NCBI RefSeq assembly: GCF_003573695.1
Contig: NC_039363.1
Span: 153,724,406 to 153,788,405 of the forward strand
Length of the DNA stretch: 64,000 nucleotides
From: Papaver somniferum
Lineage: Eukaryota > Streptophyta > Magnoliopsida > Ranunculales > Papaveraceae
Direction of reading: 5' to 3'
Part shown: piece after piece, positions 1 through 13,178 of the stretch
Position numbering within the stretch: the stretch's first letter is position 1
Layout of the letters: every line of letters begins with the position of its first letter
Position numbers and translations under genes: made by a program
The notes under the pieces: model-generated
What the model was told of the DNA's origin: nothing
The model's input: the letters and a program-made list of their open reading frames with translations, nothing else
Database searches by the model: none

Positions 1-1312
1 ATTTGCTAGTCCTCGAGCAAATTTATTCTAGAAAGGAAAATCATTTGAGCCCCTAGGTGGCCCTAGTGGCGGAGTGTTGTCTCCGGAGGGTTTACCAGAG
101 GTGCACCTACAAAACTTTTACTCCAGACCCTAACTAATTATGCAGAACCTTGGAAGGCACTAAAGAATCTCCTTGGTTGGCATATTTATTGACTACAGGA
201 GGAAGTACCCTGACGCGAAATTCCAATTGTTGTATACGAGTTTGTACTCAAGCATACTAAAATTCATATAAAGTGACAGAGCTCTACTAAGATAGTTTCA
301 CAATGGACATCATACTCGGAGTCAAACTAATCACATGAAAAGATCAAGAAGATGGAAAAAGAAAAATGTAGATGGTTGAAAAGTGAACGGTGTTTCCCAT
401 ATCTGTCTGAAGGCCTCTGCCAAGATGAACCTAACCTAAATGACTGAGATACCGGTCTGACTAATATCAACACAACTGGCAAATACAAGGGAACCAGTGG
501 TCGATAATCCTAACTCTAGGTCAACATAACTGGCATATACAAGGGTACCAGTGGTCGACTTTATTGAACACACATTTATTTAAGAACTAACAACATTAGT
601 AGATCTTGTGGATCCAAGTGCATGCTTCTTATCAGCAGATTACATGGTAACTCCCGTGGATCCTGCATTCCACGCTTGTTTAGGCGACGGAGACAGGGAG
701 AACACACACATATTGCTATCCAAGTGTTAGTATTTATTCCGATTGGTCTATTGGTCTGGTCTAAAATAATAATAATAATAATTTTTTTTTTTTTTTTTGT
801 AAAAGGTACTCAGTAACTTTATTTCACCCTAGCAATGGTAACAACTTGAATCGTGTGCCCCACCGAATCACTTGAAAACGAAAAGTAAAAATAGAAAGTG
901 AAAAGGACTCGACAAGATATGGCGAAACTATCATGTTATTTGTAACACCTGAGCTCTGTGCTTTTATGAATAGACTCTATAGATGTTTCCATCTAGTCAG
1001 ATTGGTTCCTACTCCTGAAACCAAAATGCTTCCATCCACTTAGATTGGTTAGTGCCCTCCTTAATAAACATAAATTTTCTAGGCTCTGGAGTTTAAGCTA
1101 ACAAAAAGTTTCTTCCCCACCCCCAAACTTAAATTTAACATTGTCCTCAATGTTCTAAAGATGAAATTAAAAGCATGAACAAGGAGAAATTGATACCACT
1201 AGAGGGAAAGAAATAAGGAAGGATATTATCGAATCACATGAGTGCGGGAGCCTCCTAGTAAATGCTAAATTTATAGTCATTAGCTAGACATCAAGTACCT
1301 CTAAAAGAATTG
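1..1312 (-). other. 3' non-coding part of the left-edge Athila-type element
   Basis: There is no convincing coding region here. On the minus strand this is the stretch after the gag-protease stop. It holds the conserved purine-rich block near 1080-1140 and a short imperfect direct repeat at about 470-560, where a motif around AACTGGCA, CAAGGG and CAGTGGTCGA occurs twice. A poly-T run lies at 781-799. The LTR start seen at 6916 does not recur here, so the 3' LTR must begin to the left of the window. Confidence 0.6.
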
Positions 1313-3670
1313 TCACCTTCCAAAGTCGTATACCAACAGTCGAAACAATTGTGGGTCCATAAGACCAAACAGAGCTAACACAAGCATGAGACAACTGCAT
1401 TGGATTAGAAAAATGAACAGAAGGAGTACGTCCTCATCTAAGGTTTCTGTCAAGACAACTGGGTTCGCATGATTGAGCTTCAAATGTGTGTCTTGATAAC
1501 TAGAATCATCCGCAAAATGGGTCTCTAATACCTGGGTTACCTCCTGGACAGTATCAGGAGGATCGGGTTGCAGAGTCTGAACAAACTCTAGTAATATTTC
1601 AGACGTACAAGACTCGAGTCCCAAGTTAGGGACTTCGATTAGAGATATTCGACAATCGCCAGAATCGTCTTTACCCCCAAACTTAGGGTGAACAATCTCC
1701 TCGAATGGACCAAAGTCTATGGGATGGACTCTAAGGTCCATAAAGTCGGCACAATAACTAGATTCTTTTGGGGATTGTTCATCTAAATGAACAATATCCT
1801 CGTATAATGGATTATTAAAGAAAATCTCTAGCATAGGCTCATCAGCTAAGGTGTTTGTCAAGTTTACCTCCTCCGAAGCACTGGGGGGTTCATCAAACAA
1901 TGGATTATCAAGCATATTGCAGGCTAACGGATCAGGTACTAGAGTGCTAATCATGTTCACCATTTCTAAATCATCTATCTCAGAAGACTTAATGACATTG
2001 AATACATTTAGCTCAGTAGTCATATTACCAAAAGATATGTTCATAAGTCCGGTTCTACAATTGATGATAGCATTAGATGTGGCTAAGAATGGGCGACCTA
2101 AAATCACCGGGATGTGAGCACTTGGGTCCTGAACTGGTTGGGTGTATAGAACAACAAAATCCACTAGATAGATAAATTTATCAACCTCAATCAGAACATC
2201 CTCTATGACACCACGAGGGACTTTGACAGACCTATCAGCTAATTGTAGTGTCACGTTGGTCGGTTTCAGCTTACCAAGACCTAGCTGGTTGTATACATGA
2301 TATGGGAGTAAGTTAACACTAGCTCCTAAGTCAAGTAATGCCTTATCGACCATGTGATTACCAATTTCACAAGATATGGTAGGGCATCCAGGGTCCTTGT
2401 ACTTAGGGAGTGTTTGGTTCAGAAGAATTGAACTTACTTGACCAGCTAAAAAGGATTTCTTATGGACATTAAGATTACGCTTCCGTGTACAAAGATTCTT
2501 AAGGAACTTGGAATAAGCCGGTAGTTGCCTAATTGCCTCTAGTAAGGGAAGGTTTATGGTAACTTTCTTAAAAACCTTCATTATGTCATTGAAGTTGGAT
2601 TCATTTTTCGTTGGTACTAGAAACCGTGGGAATGGGGCTCTGGGAACGAAGTGAGGCTCAACAGGACCCTCATTGGTCTCTTTAGAGACTCTATCAGTCT
2701 CTTCATTCTTTGGCTCAGCAGGGTGAACTACAACATGTTCACTATCAGGCATGGAAACCTTGTTGTCAACTTTCTTTCCACTCCTAAGGGTTGAAATAAC
2801 ATTCACATGATCATAAGATCTTCCTCCTATTTCATGAACTCCTTTAGGATTAGGTTGTGTTTGACTAGGAAACTTTCCATCTTCTCTCTCACTTATAAAC
2901 TTAGCTATTTGTCCTACTTGAAGTTTTAATTCGGCAAGACTTTGGGAATTATCCTTCAATTCTTGCCTAGTTTCTTGTTGAAATCTCATGTGGTTCTTTG
3001 ATAGCATTATGAGATTTTCCTCTAAGGCAGAGATCTTTTTCTCGGAAGTGTTCTGAAACTGAGTATGACCTGAAGAGTTCTGAAAACCAAATCCTGGGGG
3101 AGGATGAAAATTACTAGATTGGCCTTGATTCTGACCCTTAGACCAAGAAAAATTAGGATGGTTTCTCCAACCAGGATTGTAGGTCTCTGAGTATGGGTCA
3201 ATCTTCTGACGGTTCTCAAACCTAGCATTGTTATAGACAGCATGAGCTTGCTCTTCACTAACCTGACCTTCCCAAAATGAATTATCGGGCTCTATTCCAC
3301 AACTAGATACTTGAGAGGCTCTATTAGGTTCAACAAGGGACCTATTTTTAGACTGACCCATTTCCAAAGCTTCTAACCTTCTAGAAAAAGCAGCAAACTT
3401 AGCATCAGACGCAAAACTCATATCTACCACATTGGTGCTACTTCTATTGACCAAGAGTCTTTTAGGGGGTTCAACACAAGATTCCCACTGTTGGGATTTT
3501 TCAGCGATAACTTCCAAGAAGGTAAAAGCATCATCAACAATTTTACTGGTGAACTCACCAGCGCACATAGACTCAACCATGGCTTTGGTCGAATAGTCTA
3601 AACCATCATAAATAATTTGTACGAGTTTCATCTTATCAAATCCATTGAGGATACTGATATAGGAGATCAT
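1313..3670 (-). pseudogene. Athila-type gag C-terminal part and protease with hydrophobic tail
   Basis: The 785-codon frame begins with the end of the gag domain, followed by a Q/N-rich linker. An aspartic protease-like region lies near residues 440-540, with DLGASVNLLP followed by QLADRSVKVPRGVIEDVL. The catalytic Asp is present and the next residue is Leu instead of Ser/Thr, a form common in plant Athila polyproteins. An acidic stretch follows, then a C-terminal hydrophobic segment of about 20 residues ending in DPQLFRLLVY. Reverse transcriptase and integrase are absent. The frame differs from the upstream gag frame (3636-4109), so gag is broken by a frameshift near 3640-3670. The tail resembles the end of the non-autonomous element at 18799-25460. 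Confidence 0.85.
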
Positions 3671-4109
3671 TGAATCTCTCTAAAAATCTATAAAGAGACT
3701 CTCCCTCTTGTTGCACACTAGCACTAATTGTCTGCCTAACAGCTGCAGTTTTATGCTTAGGGTAGAATTTCATATAGAAAGCGGCAATAAGTTCCTGCCA
3801 TGTTTCAATGGATTCAGATGGTAGGTTGTTCATCCAGGTCTTGGCTTTATCTCTCAAGGAAAAGGTAAACATCTTAAGTTTCAAGACTTCATCAGTAAGG
3901 TCTCTTATTCTAATTATCCCACAAATTTCCTCAAAGTCCCTAATATGGAAATAAGGGTTCTCATCATCTTTTCCTAAGAATATAGGGATCATCTGGAGAA
4001 TATTAGGTTTTATCTCGAAATTAGCCGTAGTGGCTGGCAATTTAATGCACGAAGCTCGGTTGGTCCTAGTTGGGAACATGTAATCTTTCAAAGTTGCCAT
4101 CGCTGGCAC
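3636..4109 (-). pseudogene. Athila-type gag N-terminal part
   Basis: The minus-strand frame starts at an ATG (MATLKDYMFPTR a few residues in) and carries the plant retrotransposon gag domain: the MKFYPKHKT and RFLERFNDLL motifs match the gag (Retrotrans_gag) family, which forms the virus-like particle. The frame stays open upstream of the ATG to about 4250, so the protein may be longer at its N-terminus. It ends at a premature stop at 3636 and the rest of gag continues in another frame from 3670, so this copy cannot make one full-length gag protein unless frameshifting occurs. A mutation is the simpler explanation. Confidence 0.8.
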
Positions 4110-4250
4110 AACATAAGTACTAGGGGTACTTTCCTCACTAAGAGACAGATTCTCAAAACTGAAGTTTCCAAAAACAGGGCTCTCAAAAGAACAATCTTCG
4201 AGCTCCCTGCTTATATCAGAAGAACTACTAGGTTTTTTCGCTAATAAATC

Positions 4251-5359
4251 GACCTAGAGTATCTCTTTTCCAAGCCCTATTAACAAAATCGGGCATGCAC
4301 TAAAAAAAATCAAAAAGAAATAAAAATCCTAACAGGAAGGTTCTAGCAATCACACAGCAGGCTGACTCGACTTTACCACAGCAAACCTAGAGATTTCTAG
4401 CAAACAACAAGCATGATGGCTCACTTAGATTGTTTCTAGACTAGCTTCTATATCTCAAAAGGGAATTCGTTAAAATTTAAGCAAACCCCTCTGGAATCAA
4501 TCCGAGTCAAAGTAAGTTGAATCGAGGCGAGGGAAGCTTAGTGGAGCTTTGATACCCAAGGCCTCACCGCAGTACAAGGCGGCGCAGTCACGCATTCAAC
4601 TCACAGAAACCGTCATGAACTTCGAAGTATGCTAAAAGAATAACCAATATCCTTCGAAAATTTTTCCTAACAATCTCGATACCCTATAGGTCTCTTTCTA
4701 ATCAGATTTTAAAGCTTGGGTTCGCGTTAGGTTTTGTTCTCCTAAAGCGGGCAAGAAGGGAGCGGTGATGAAATCCGAACCCTTATCTTGTTTAGGCCAG
4801 GCCTTTCCCTTTACTAGGAAAATAAAGACAGTCCGGTTCGTCCTCAAACAATTAGCACCTTAAGGAGTACAATAACTCGCTTGCAGGGGATTCGCGAGTT
4901 TATCGATTTGACTTACCTCCCGTACCAGACGGGGGATGAACCGTTATTGTCGACTCGGGCCACGACTCCTATGCCATGTGCGAACCCGAGGGGCCGAGGT
5001 GATATTGTAATCACCGTCCTTCTCTGCACACAATTTAATATATATATTTTTTTAATTTGACCCTTCCGTAGGGTTTTAAAAAAACAAAGTCCAAGTCCAA
5101 TTTAAAGTTCAAAAAGAAAAAAAAATAAAATTACAGTTTTCCTCACACACTCTAAAAAAAAAATTAAAAACTAAATCCTAAAATTGTCCTCTTTTCTTCT
5201 CTTTTCGCTTTAAGCTTTAAGCTTTTTCCTCTCCAAGTCCTTAGTTTTCACTTCGAACCTGCAAAATAAAGATAAAAAGAAACGTAAAAAGGAACAAACA
5301 ATTTAAAAAAGAAAAATAAAAATAATAAACCTAAAAAAAAATTCTACCTAAGCACAGGT
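4251..5359 (-). other. 5' leader of the Athila-type element
   Basis: This is the non-coding stretch between the primer-binding site and gag. It contains A- and T-rich tracts (about 5030-5340) and no reading frame of note. Long leaders are usual in Athila-lineage elements. Confidence 0.6.
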
Positions 5360-5376
5360 CCGCGTCGGCGGCGCCA
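5360..5376 (-). promoter_or_regulatory. Primer-binding site, tRNA-Asp type
   Basis: On the minus strand the sequence TGGCGCCGCCGACGCGG lies seven bases after the LTR end (...CATCA). Plant tRNA-Asp would give TGGCGCCGTTGCCGGGG, so the first eight bases match and the rest is partly diverged. It would prime minus-strand DNA synthesis. Its place next to a CA-ending LTR supports the call. Confidence 0.7.
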
Positions 5377-5382
5377 AAAATT

Positions 5383-6916
5383 TGATGTATTTTCAAAAGT
5401 TGTTGTGAATAGTGGTAAGAACTGGGGTTCTTTTCGAACTTGTGAAGTAGATAATTTTTTTTTAGATTTAAATAAATTTTATAAGTGAAGCAAAATAGCA
5501 AAGTGATTGGAATATTTTTGGAGAAACTGGGGCTAAGGATTCCACTTTTTCTACCAATTTAAAATGATATTTCTAATATTATTATGCAAATTTTTCCTTT
5601 TAAATAGTTTTAATTATTGCAAAAATGGATTTTGTAAAAGAATAAATGTAAGTTAAAAGCATGGAATATCAAAAACTCTAAGTCAAGCATATACCATCAA
5701 TTAAAATGACAACTATTTAATAAAAATCTTTGGAAAAACTCTTTGTTCAAGGAAAATAATTAAATATAATAAATTGCATAAATAATTAAAATAGAAATTA
5801 CCCCTTTTTCATTGGCCGAATAGTTTCCTCCGTTGCCCCAGAGGATGGGTTTAGCTCATCATTGTGTAAACTTGCTCAAAATTGATATTCATTGCTCAAA
5901 AGATGTCTACAAGGATGAAATGGAGAAAAATGATAAAATCGGGTGTTTGCAACGTTTATAACTGTTGCCAACACCGTTACAAAGAGATTCCCTAAAGTGC
6001 AGTAGTATTTAGAATACTACGACCCACAATCGACAGTCGTTGTCACTGTTGATAAACGACTGTTTTGGTCAGTATGTTCTTCGCGTTCTTCCCTTCCAGC
6101 AGCAGCAGAAACTTTCTTCTCTGGAAGGTTTTCTATCGATTCCCTTGAACTCTATGTTGCTCTATTCTATCCCCTCTCACTTGCCAACCTTTCTAGTAGA
6201 CCCAAGGAGCATATTTATACTCAAAAACACGCTGAAATCCATCGCTATAACTCCAAATAATCCTTCATTACTCGGGCAGTGAAGACAATATTTTCTTACC
6301 ACTTTTGGAATTTCACAGGTAAACTTCATTGTAGAACGCTCCAATTCAGCTTATAGACGCCTCAGAATTCGTCTAACGCTAGCAGAACTTCTCCATGCAC
6401 AGCAGAAACATATTTTTGCTCGTGTTACAGTCCACGTGCTCTGTTTTGGGCTTGTGAATCACACCGAGAATTCCATCCAAATTTAATCGATCCTGTCACT
6501 CATATTGTGTTTCTTAACCTATATCACATCTCTCTAGCAAATTTCAGCCATTGAATCGACCCACAACCCCTTGATTTTCTCAATTGAAATTCTTCCAGAA
6601 CTGTTTAAGTATTTCCCGCCAAAATTCAGAATTTGAATTCTTGAAGATGACTGCCCCCTGACCGTCTGTGGAGTGTAACTAGCAGGTGTCCAACTCAGGT
6701 GCCCCTTATAAATTGAGGTGCCCCTTATCCAAAATAGAGAGTCCGAATAACAAATGTCCTCCGGAATGCTCTGCATAATTTTTCGAGCCTATTTTTCCAA
6801 AATTATTTATTTCCAAAAAAATACCTACAAACACATAAAACACCATAATAAGGACGAAAACGAGTACTATCAATAGAGACATTGAGGACAATTCAGACAC
6901 AAAAATGTGTCTACCA
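5383..6916 (-). repeat. 5' LTR of the left-edge Athila-type element
   Basis: This 1.53-kb LTR ends in CA at 5383 next to the primer site and starts TGGTAGACAC at 6916. The first ~260 bp resemble the LTR fragment at 60148-60409, including the shared stretch TTTTTGTGTCTGAATTGTCC. The start is therefore set by homology and the end by the primer site. The right flank is GCCGG; the matching target duplication would be outside the window. Confidence 0.75.
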
Positions 6917-8200
6917 GCCGGCCAGGTAGCCCGGTCCCGTAACACCTTTTCCTATTTTATATTATTATTCCTCGTGAAACCGTGAAACTATGGAGAAACC
7001 ATGAATTTTGTTGAAACGGAGGAGTTTCATGAGATTAGGGATATAATAATTATGAAAATACAAGGGATTGAAAGGTGTGGGAACGGCCACAGCGAGGGCA
7101 TGGCCAGCCGGCTAGGTTGCCCGGTCCCGCGACACCTTTCCCTATTTTATATTATTATTCCTCGTGAAACCGTGAAAATATGGAGAAACCGTGAGTTTTG
7201 TTCAAACAAGGAAAGTTGATAGAATGAAGGAGTTTTTATGAGTTCATGAAAATAAAAAAATAAGGAAAAATAATGGAAGAGGCATGGGACCGGCAACGGC
7301 TAGGGCACGGCCGGCCGTGCATATTTTAATATTATTATTTTCCCTCTCCTGTTTTGTACAGGATTCCTCGTTTGTCCATATTTTCGAATGCTCGCTCGTG
7401 CATTCGGGTGCTCGGTCGTGCATCATTGTCAAGTACACTTGCACCATTTTCTTGGGGATTACTCAGTGATGGTGCAGATGCCAGTTGTTGAGTATTTATT
7501 ACTAATTTATGAAATTCAGTGGAGAATGATTCATGAAACTGAGTAATAAAGGTGAGTAGTTATTTATTATCAATTCATAGGATCAACCGTGGATTCGACC
7601 ATGATTCAGAATAATAAAATTATCTATTTCCATTCCATGAGATCAGCCATGGATTCGATCACGGAATCAAAGTAATGAGATAAGATAATTATCTATTACC
7701 ATTCCATGAGATCAATCCGTGAATTCGACCATGAAATCGGAGTAATGAGATAAAATAAATTATCTTATAGGAATACAGTGGTGAATATCACGGTAGAATT
7801 AATCTATTGCAGAAGGGATATTATCCAGTTAAAGCATCATACCCATTCTGAGAGGTGCATAGTCAGGGAGCAACGAGTGTTGCTAACAACCTGAAGGCGT
7901 TAGTGCTCTCAATCTTATGGAGAAACGCCTGAATCTATACATGGTCTCTCTACATAGTCAGAGAACAGTGAGTGTCACCGACGTCCTGAAGGCGTTAATG
8001 CTCTCAATCTTACGGAGAACCGCCCAATTATGTTATTCTACATAGAGGGCATGATGAAATGCGAGGCACGAACGCTCAGCTATTGGAGGATTTTCAAGAA
8101 ACATATTCATCATGGATCGTAAAATATGAATCGTAACATGCCTGAAAGCCGTGTCAGAAACATGCAGTATCATGATTTTACGATTTTGACCTTTGTTGAA
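6917..8200 (+). repeat. LTR-like repeat-rich sequence with ~105-bp direct duplication
   Basis: No gene is seen. A block of about 105 bp at 6917-7022 recurs at about 7106-7211 with small changes (shared core TATTATTATTCCTCGTGAAA). The Athila-type LTR sits exactly at the edge of the first copy. Further degenerate repeats at 7500-7760 contain GAAATCGG/GGATTCGA-type words. A pair of related blocks near 7855-8035 both contain CGTTA.TGCTCTCAATCTTA. The region may be an old LTR whose element carried the PMD gene downstream, but no clean boundary can be drawn. Confidence 0.4.
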
Positions 8201-8489
8201 AATACACCATCAACATTAAGTCCCCTGCTTTGTGAGGGACAGTCATGTTCCGCGGTAAGCATTAGATAGTGATTTTCAGTCGATGAGATCAGTGGATGAA
8301 CTCAGTTGTACAAAGGTATTTTCAGAATCCTCGATTTGTTCAAATGGTGTCATGTACGAGCAAATGTACAGATAAGGACCCTGATAATATGATAGAGTGT
8401 GATTTCATGAGTGTGGAGAGATGAAGCATCGCCGATTTGATCGGTTGAAATTCCAGTTTTGGTCGGTTTAGCGTTCGCGGGCCAAAGCT

Positions 8490-9548
8490 CAAAAAGGAAA
8501 CCCATGTTTTTTTAGGCTTTGGAAATAAAATTGATATAAAAGGTAAGTAATCCTAATTTTTTTTTTTGATTAACCGACCACTATCCCTCTTCATCACTTT
8601 CACGTGGGCAGCAGAAGGGGAAAAGATCTTCGTCGGACTTCAGTCGCCGCTGCCCGTCACCGATCATCGCCGTCCAAATTCCGTCCGGCGCCGACCAGGT
8701 AAGTCCGACTCTTTTTTTTTTTCTTCCTATTTTGCTGTGTATTTTGTGCTTTCATGAGTTGTTCATAAAATAAAAATCCCATAGTTGTATACATGCGTAG
8801 GTTTTATGAAGAATTTGTTTAGAAAACATATATATGCCCGTTCATTCATTAGTTTAAGAAACGAGCAAAAATCCCTAACTCTTGAATAGATATGGTCTAG
8901 CTGCAGTAGAAAAAATTTTGTTCATGAGGTTTCATGAAAACAAAAAATTTATTTTTAAAGCATGAACTGGCACAAATACTTTTAGGAACGTAGGTTCGTT
9001 CGTAGTAGAAGTAATAAATAATGATCCTTAGAGTTTAAAGGAATTTTGAAGAGACCTGTAGTTCATGATAAAATTTATTTGTGAACTTTTAAATTTTATT
9101 CGGAATATGTGGACCCTTGCAAAAATAGAAAAGACCCTCGTTCCATAGACGAATGCTCGTTTGAGCAAAATAAGTTTTTTTTTATTAACTCACGTAAAAA
9201 AGAATTTTTTTTTTCTTTTCACACGTGAGTTTTTTTTTTTTTGATAAAAAATCAAATAGAAATTTTTGAGTAATTGTTAGAGATAAACAATTGTATTTTA
9301 TGATTTTATGATGTGTGTTTGCGGCATAAAATCGTGAAAAGTCAGTGTTGACTCTTGAATGATAGGTTTTTTGCTCACTTTTTCGAAAGTTTTACGTTAT
9401 TATCACTAAGTTCGTGAAGTCGTAAATAGGTAAGAGTTAAGGATTACCATTTTTGTAGACGTTGGTGTGAGCATTATAATCACTCAGTTGCTTTAATTCC
9501 ATTGTGTTGATGAAATTTGTGCATGGATGTCACAACAACTTTGCAAAG
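8490..9548 (+). other. Probable 5' untranslated exon and first intron of the PMD gene
   Basis: The stretch 8570-8698 is GC-richer and ends in a consensus splice donor (CGACCAG|GTAAGT at 8699). The next 850 bp is T-rich and intron-like. Coding begins at ATG 9549, just after CTTTGCAAAG, a plausible acceptor. No protein domain is visible before 9549. The exon call is inferred from composition and splice signals. Confidence 0.4.
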
Positions 9549-12500
9549 ATGACTGATTCCCGTGACAGCGCTTCTAAAAACGATGCTTACAGAGGGGAAT
9601 CTTCCAGAGAGGATGTTTCTACAGACGCGTCTTCCAGAGATGATGATTCTTCCAGAAATGATGATTATGGGATTTCCGGGGAGAAAGAGGAAACTACCAA
9701 GACTAAGAACATTCCAAATACCGAGGACAAATTCTTTGTATATCTGTATAGGCCCGAAAAGCGTTCCTTAGGTTCCTCGTTTCGGCTGCTTATAAATCCC
9801 AGGAGCACTACTCAGAACAAGTTGGTATCTCCTCCAACAATAACTCGGTTCTGTTTGCAAGGGAGACATTATTTGGCTTCAATGTGGAGCTCAAACTTTC
9901 CCGGAAGCCTCTGACGCATTTCTCTGGATGGGCAAGACATATGCTGGGTCAGAGTCGTGTAAGGACCATGCTGGATCGTGCACAGGTGACACGAGCTATT
10001 CAAGCTGTTGGGGATTTAACTATTAATCATGATATACCAGGTATCGTGGCTTTACTTTCTCGTTGGTGCATTCATATGCAGATAGGGAGAATTCACCATT
10101 ACTTTAGAAGATGTAGTCGCTTTGTTGCATCTTCCAATTACATGCAATTTCCCTGAAGAGCTCTCAGCAGAGGAGAATGCGATATCTGATGTATTGGAAG
10201 CTAAAATGCACAAATTCAACGAGTCTCCCAAAATTTTCTATGCTCAATGGTTGAGATACTGGTGGCCGAGGGATGGAGTTCCTGAAGAACCTGTTGATTG
10301 TACTTTAACCATTGCTGCTTTCTTATGCTTGTGGCTCTCCAGAGCGTTCTTGAAGATAATGGACATTTGTTGAAGCCATTTGTGATTCCTTTCGCCATAA
10401 AGATGGCTAAAGGTGAGAAACTTCCCATTGGTAGTCTATTTTTGGGTTCACTGTTTGCCAATTTAGACTCCTTAGTTATAGACTCCATTGTCTCCAATGG
10501 CTTCATGAAAGTCGAAATGTATGTTATTACTATGTTCCTCCAAGCTTTGATGTGGGAGCATCTTGAAAGTTATGCTCCAATTCCTCGTAGTGTCTTGCAA
10601 GGACCCAATGTCGATACTCGTCATGCTTTCCTCGAGAAAAATAATGCCAAGATTATGCGTTGGTCTATAAAGCATCCATAATACAAGAAATGCCTCACTG
10701 ACATTTTAGACATCGAATCTGAGTTCAACTTTCTCCCCTGAGTGTCAGTTCCTCCTCTTTTCTCACAATTGATCACTTTCAATGCTGCTGAAGAAAATGT
10801 CATGCTGAAAATTGGTGCTGATCTAAGTGATGGAGAGAGATCTTTTATATTGAGTTGCACTCCTGGTTACTTAGTATCAGTAATGCACGTAGAATTCCAG
10901 GTAGAAGAATATAACATCGATAGAGCATCTCGACAAATGGGTGTCGACCAGTGTGTTCCAAGTCATCGAATGAACAAGCCATCAGTTGAGCATGTGAAGG
11001 CTCACTTAGATTGCACACGTGTGGAAGAAAATGATTATTTATTTCCATGCTTTGACCGAGCTACCTACGTTACTCCGGGTTACATAGACTTCTGGGGTCA
11101 ACAACTTGAGCGTTTTTATAAGTTTGCGATGGATGTTAAGTCTCCGGTACGAGAGTTTCCTTCCCCTGACCCGATTTCTGATCGACCAAGGTTGAAATAC
11201 CTTTCTCGTGGTGACAAAAGTAAAACGTCTCCGGAATCTGCATAGGTAAGTATTTCCCTCATGATTTTGACAAAGGTATGATAATTGCACTTTAATTACT
11301 CATTGATTTTGTGATAGGATAGTCGTGTTGTGAGACCTCGAATCCATGTAGACTTCTTAGACCTTCAAGAAAGTCCCCAGGGCAGAGAAGGAAGGAGCAA
11401 GACATCTTATAGGATGATACCGAATAGTGTGCAGTCCCTAGACGCTTCTTTGGTGAGTTGCTAGCACTTCCCTTATCGTTGCAATTTGCTTGTCCATGTA
11501 ATTAGGATCCTAAAAGAATATTTTTAATTTGTTTCAGAATTTTGCTCCATCGGTTATTGACGGTCTTCATCTTTCCTCCACACGAATAATCCAGGAATCC
11601 AACATCGATTGAGAGGTTGATGTGAGTATCCTTTTGCGTAAGTAATTATGGTGTTTTCTTGAATGAAGTAATGATAATTGTTGTTGACGCATCCAGGAGG
11701 AGATTGTTGTGGAAAGCCGACATGGCCAGGTTACTCATTCGTCTTCGAATAGTGGTTAGAAAGAGAATCTTCAAGAATTAGGATCGAATGGAGGTAATGG
11801 TGTTCCCAATGTTGATGCCGACCATATTAACCATTCGAATGACTTGAAAATCTCTCAAATAAGTATCCACCTCATATTCTCTTCAAGAAGTATAATATTG
11901 CTGATTTGAGATTGAATGAATGAGAATCCGCATGAATGAATGAAGAAACTTTAGTGAAATACGTCACCAGAAAAATCAGAACTCAGCCTTTTAGAAAAAA
12001 TTCCATAAAATATTCATACGATGTCAGATTTTCTCAATCTACCCATGTATCCTTATGCCCAGGAAATTTACAAGCTTTAGCAAAGAAGATTTTTAAGTTT
12101 AGAGCATGTTTAGGGGCTGAAATCAGCGAAACATGAAACTTCCAAGAGACTTTCAGGAACTTTTCAGCTGGCATGTAGTTCAATGTTTTGGCCACAACTC
12201 CTTACTCGTTTATCCGATTGCTATGAAATTTTGATATGTTATAGAAAACATCCATACGAAGAGCACATTATATGAAAACCTTAGATTTCTTACCAATTGC
12301 TCCCAGTTCGGTTTCTTATACAGGGCAGTATAAAATCTCTTCAGTCGGACTTATTGAAAAACGTGTTTTATGACTTCCACACTATTTTCTCATGTCTTGG
12401 ATGCATAATAAAGAACTTAGATAGTGGTAGTTCACTTACATGCTGGATTTTATGATTGCATTTGGTTTCCATGCTCGAATTGCTCTAATCTCATGTAATC

Positions 12501-13178
12501 TTCGTATCAGGTACCAAATACCGAAGTTGAGAATAATGGAGCAAATGATGATTCGAACTGTATGGTGAATCAAGTTGATGATGTTATGATATCTGCACCT
12601 CAATGTCATGGAAATATTGCTACTGAAATTGTCGAGGAAACCGAGACTCCAGTTGTTATTGCTCCGACAGAAGAAACCGAGCCAATAGCAAAAGAGACTG
12701 TCCCAGAAGAAGATGTTACAATGACTATGGAAGCTTCTCCGGTAATTGAGAATCTCATAGTGATACACGAATACCCTAATGCAGGGATTGTTTGTGAGCC
12801 TCCATTTGGTGTTTTACTCCCATACAACAAATCTGTTGGCGGACTCAGCGTTCCCACTGGGTATGCCAACATGTACGAAAAGTTGTGGAAGATGTATGGA
12901 AATATTGTCGTTACAAGAGATCTTGAACGTACCTACTTCTTGAAAATGCAATTGGGGAACATATTGTGTGTCATAGATGATATTCGTACCAGGGCCAAAA
13001 GTACTGTTACTCGAGATGTACTCTTTGATTGGGAGTACAACTTGGAGAAATCTGAAGAACTTGGTTTTAACTTGAAGTGGTTTCGTCAGAAGATCAACAC
13101 CATCAAGGATGCAATAGTGAAGAACATACCCTTTACCAGTGATGTCGTGGTAGATAAAATGGCCAGGATTGTGATAGG

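Larger units (their letters stand above)
1..6916 (-). mobile_element. Athila-lineage Ty3 element, pol-less, 3' end outside window
   Basis: Read on the minus strand, the order is 5' LTR (6916-5383), a tRNA-Asp-type primer site (5376-5360), a long leader, gag and protease (4109-1313), then a purine-rich conserved block near 1080-1140. The block reads TTTAAGTTTGGGGGTGGGGA on the minus strand. The same block follows integrase in the second Athila-type element near 63330. No reverse transcriptase, RNase H or integrase lies between the protease and this block, so the copy could not transpose on its own. The 3' LTR is not in the window. The lineage is assigned from the tRNA-Asp site and the protease style. 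Non-autonomy is direct from the sequence. Confidence 0.85.

Noticed and set aside
622..816. 64-codon plus-strand ORF
   Set aside because: It ends in a poly-T/AAT simple repeat and lies in the 3' non-coding part of a minus-strand element.
3636..3670. Programmed frameshift between gag frames in the left-edge element
   Set aside because: No clear slippery site with downstream structure was seen, and the element is otherwise decayed, so a mutation is simpler.
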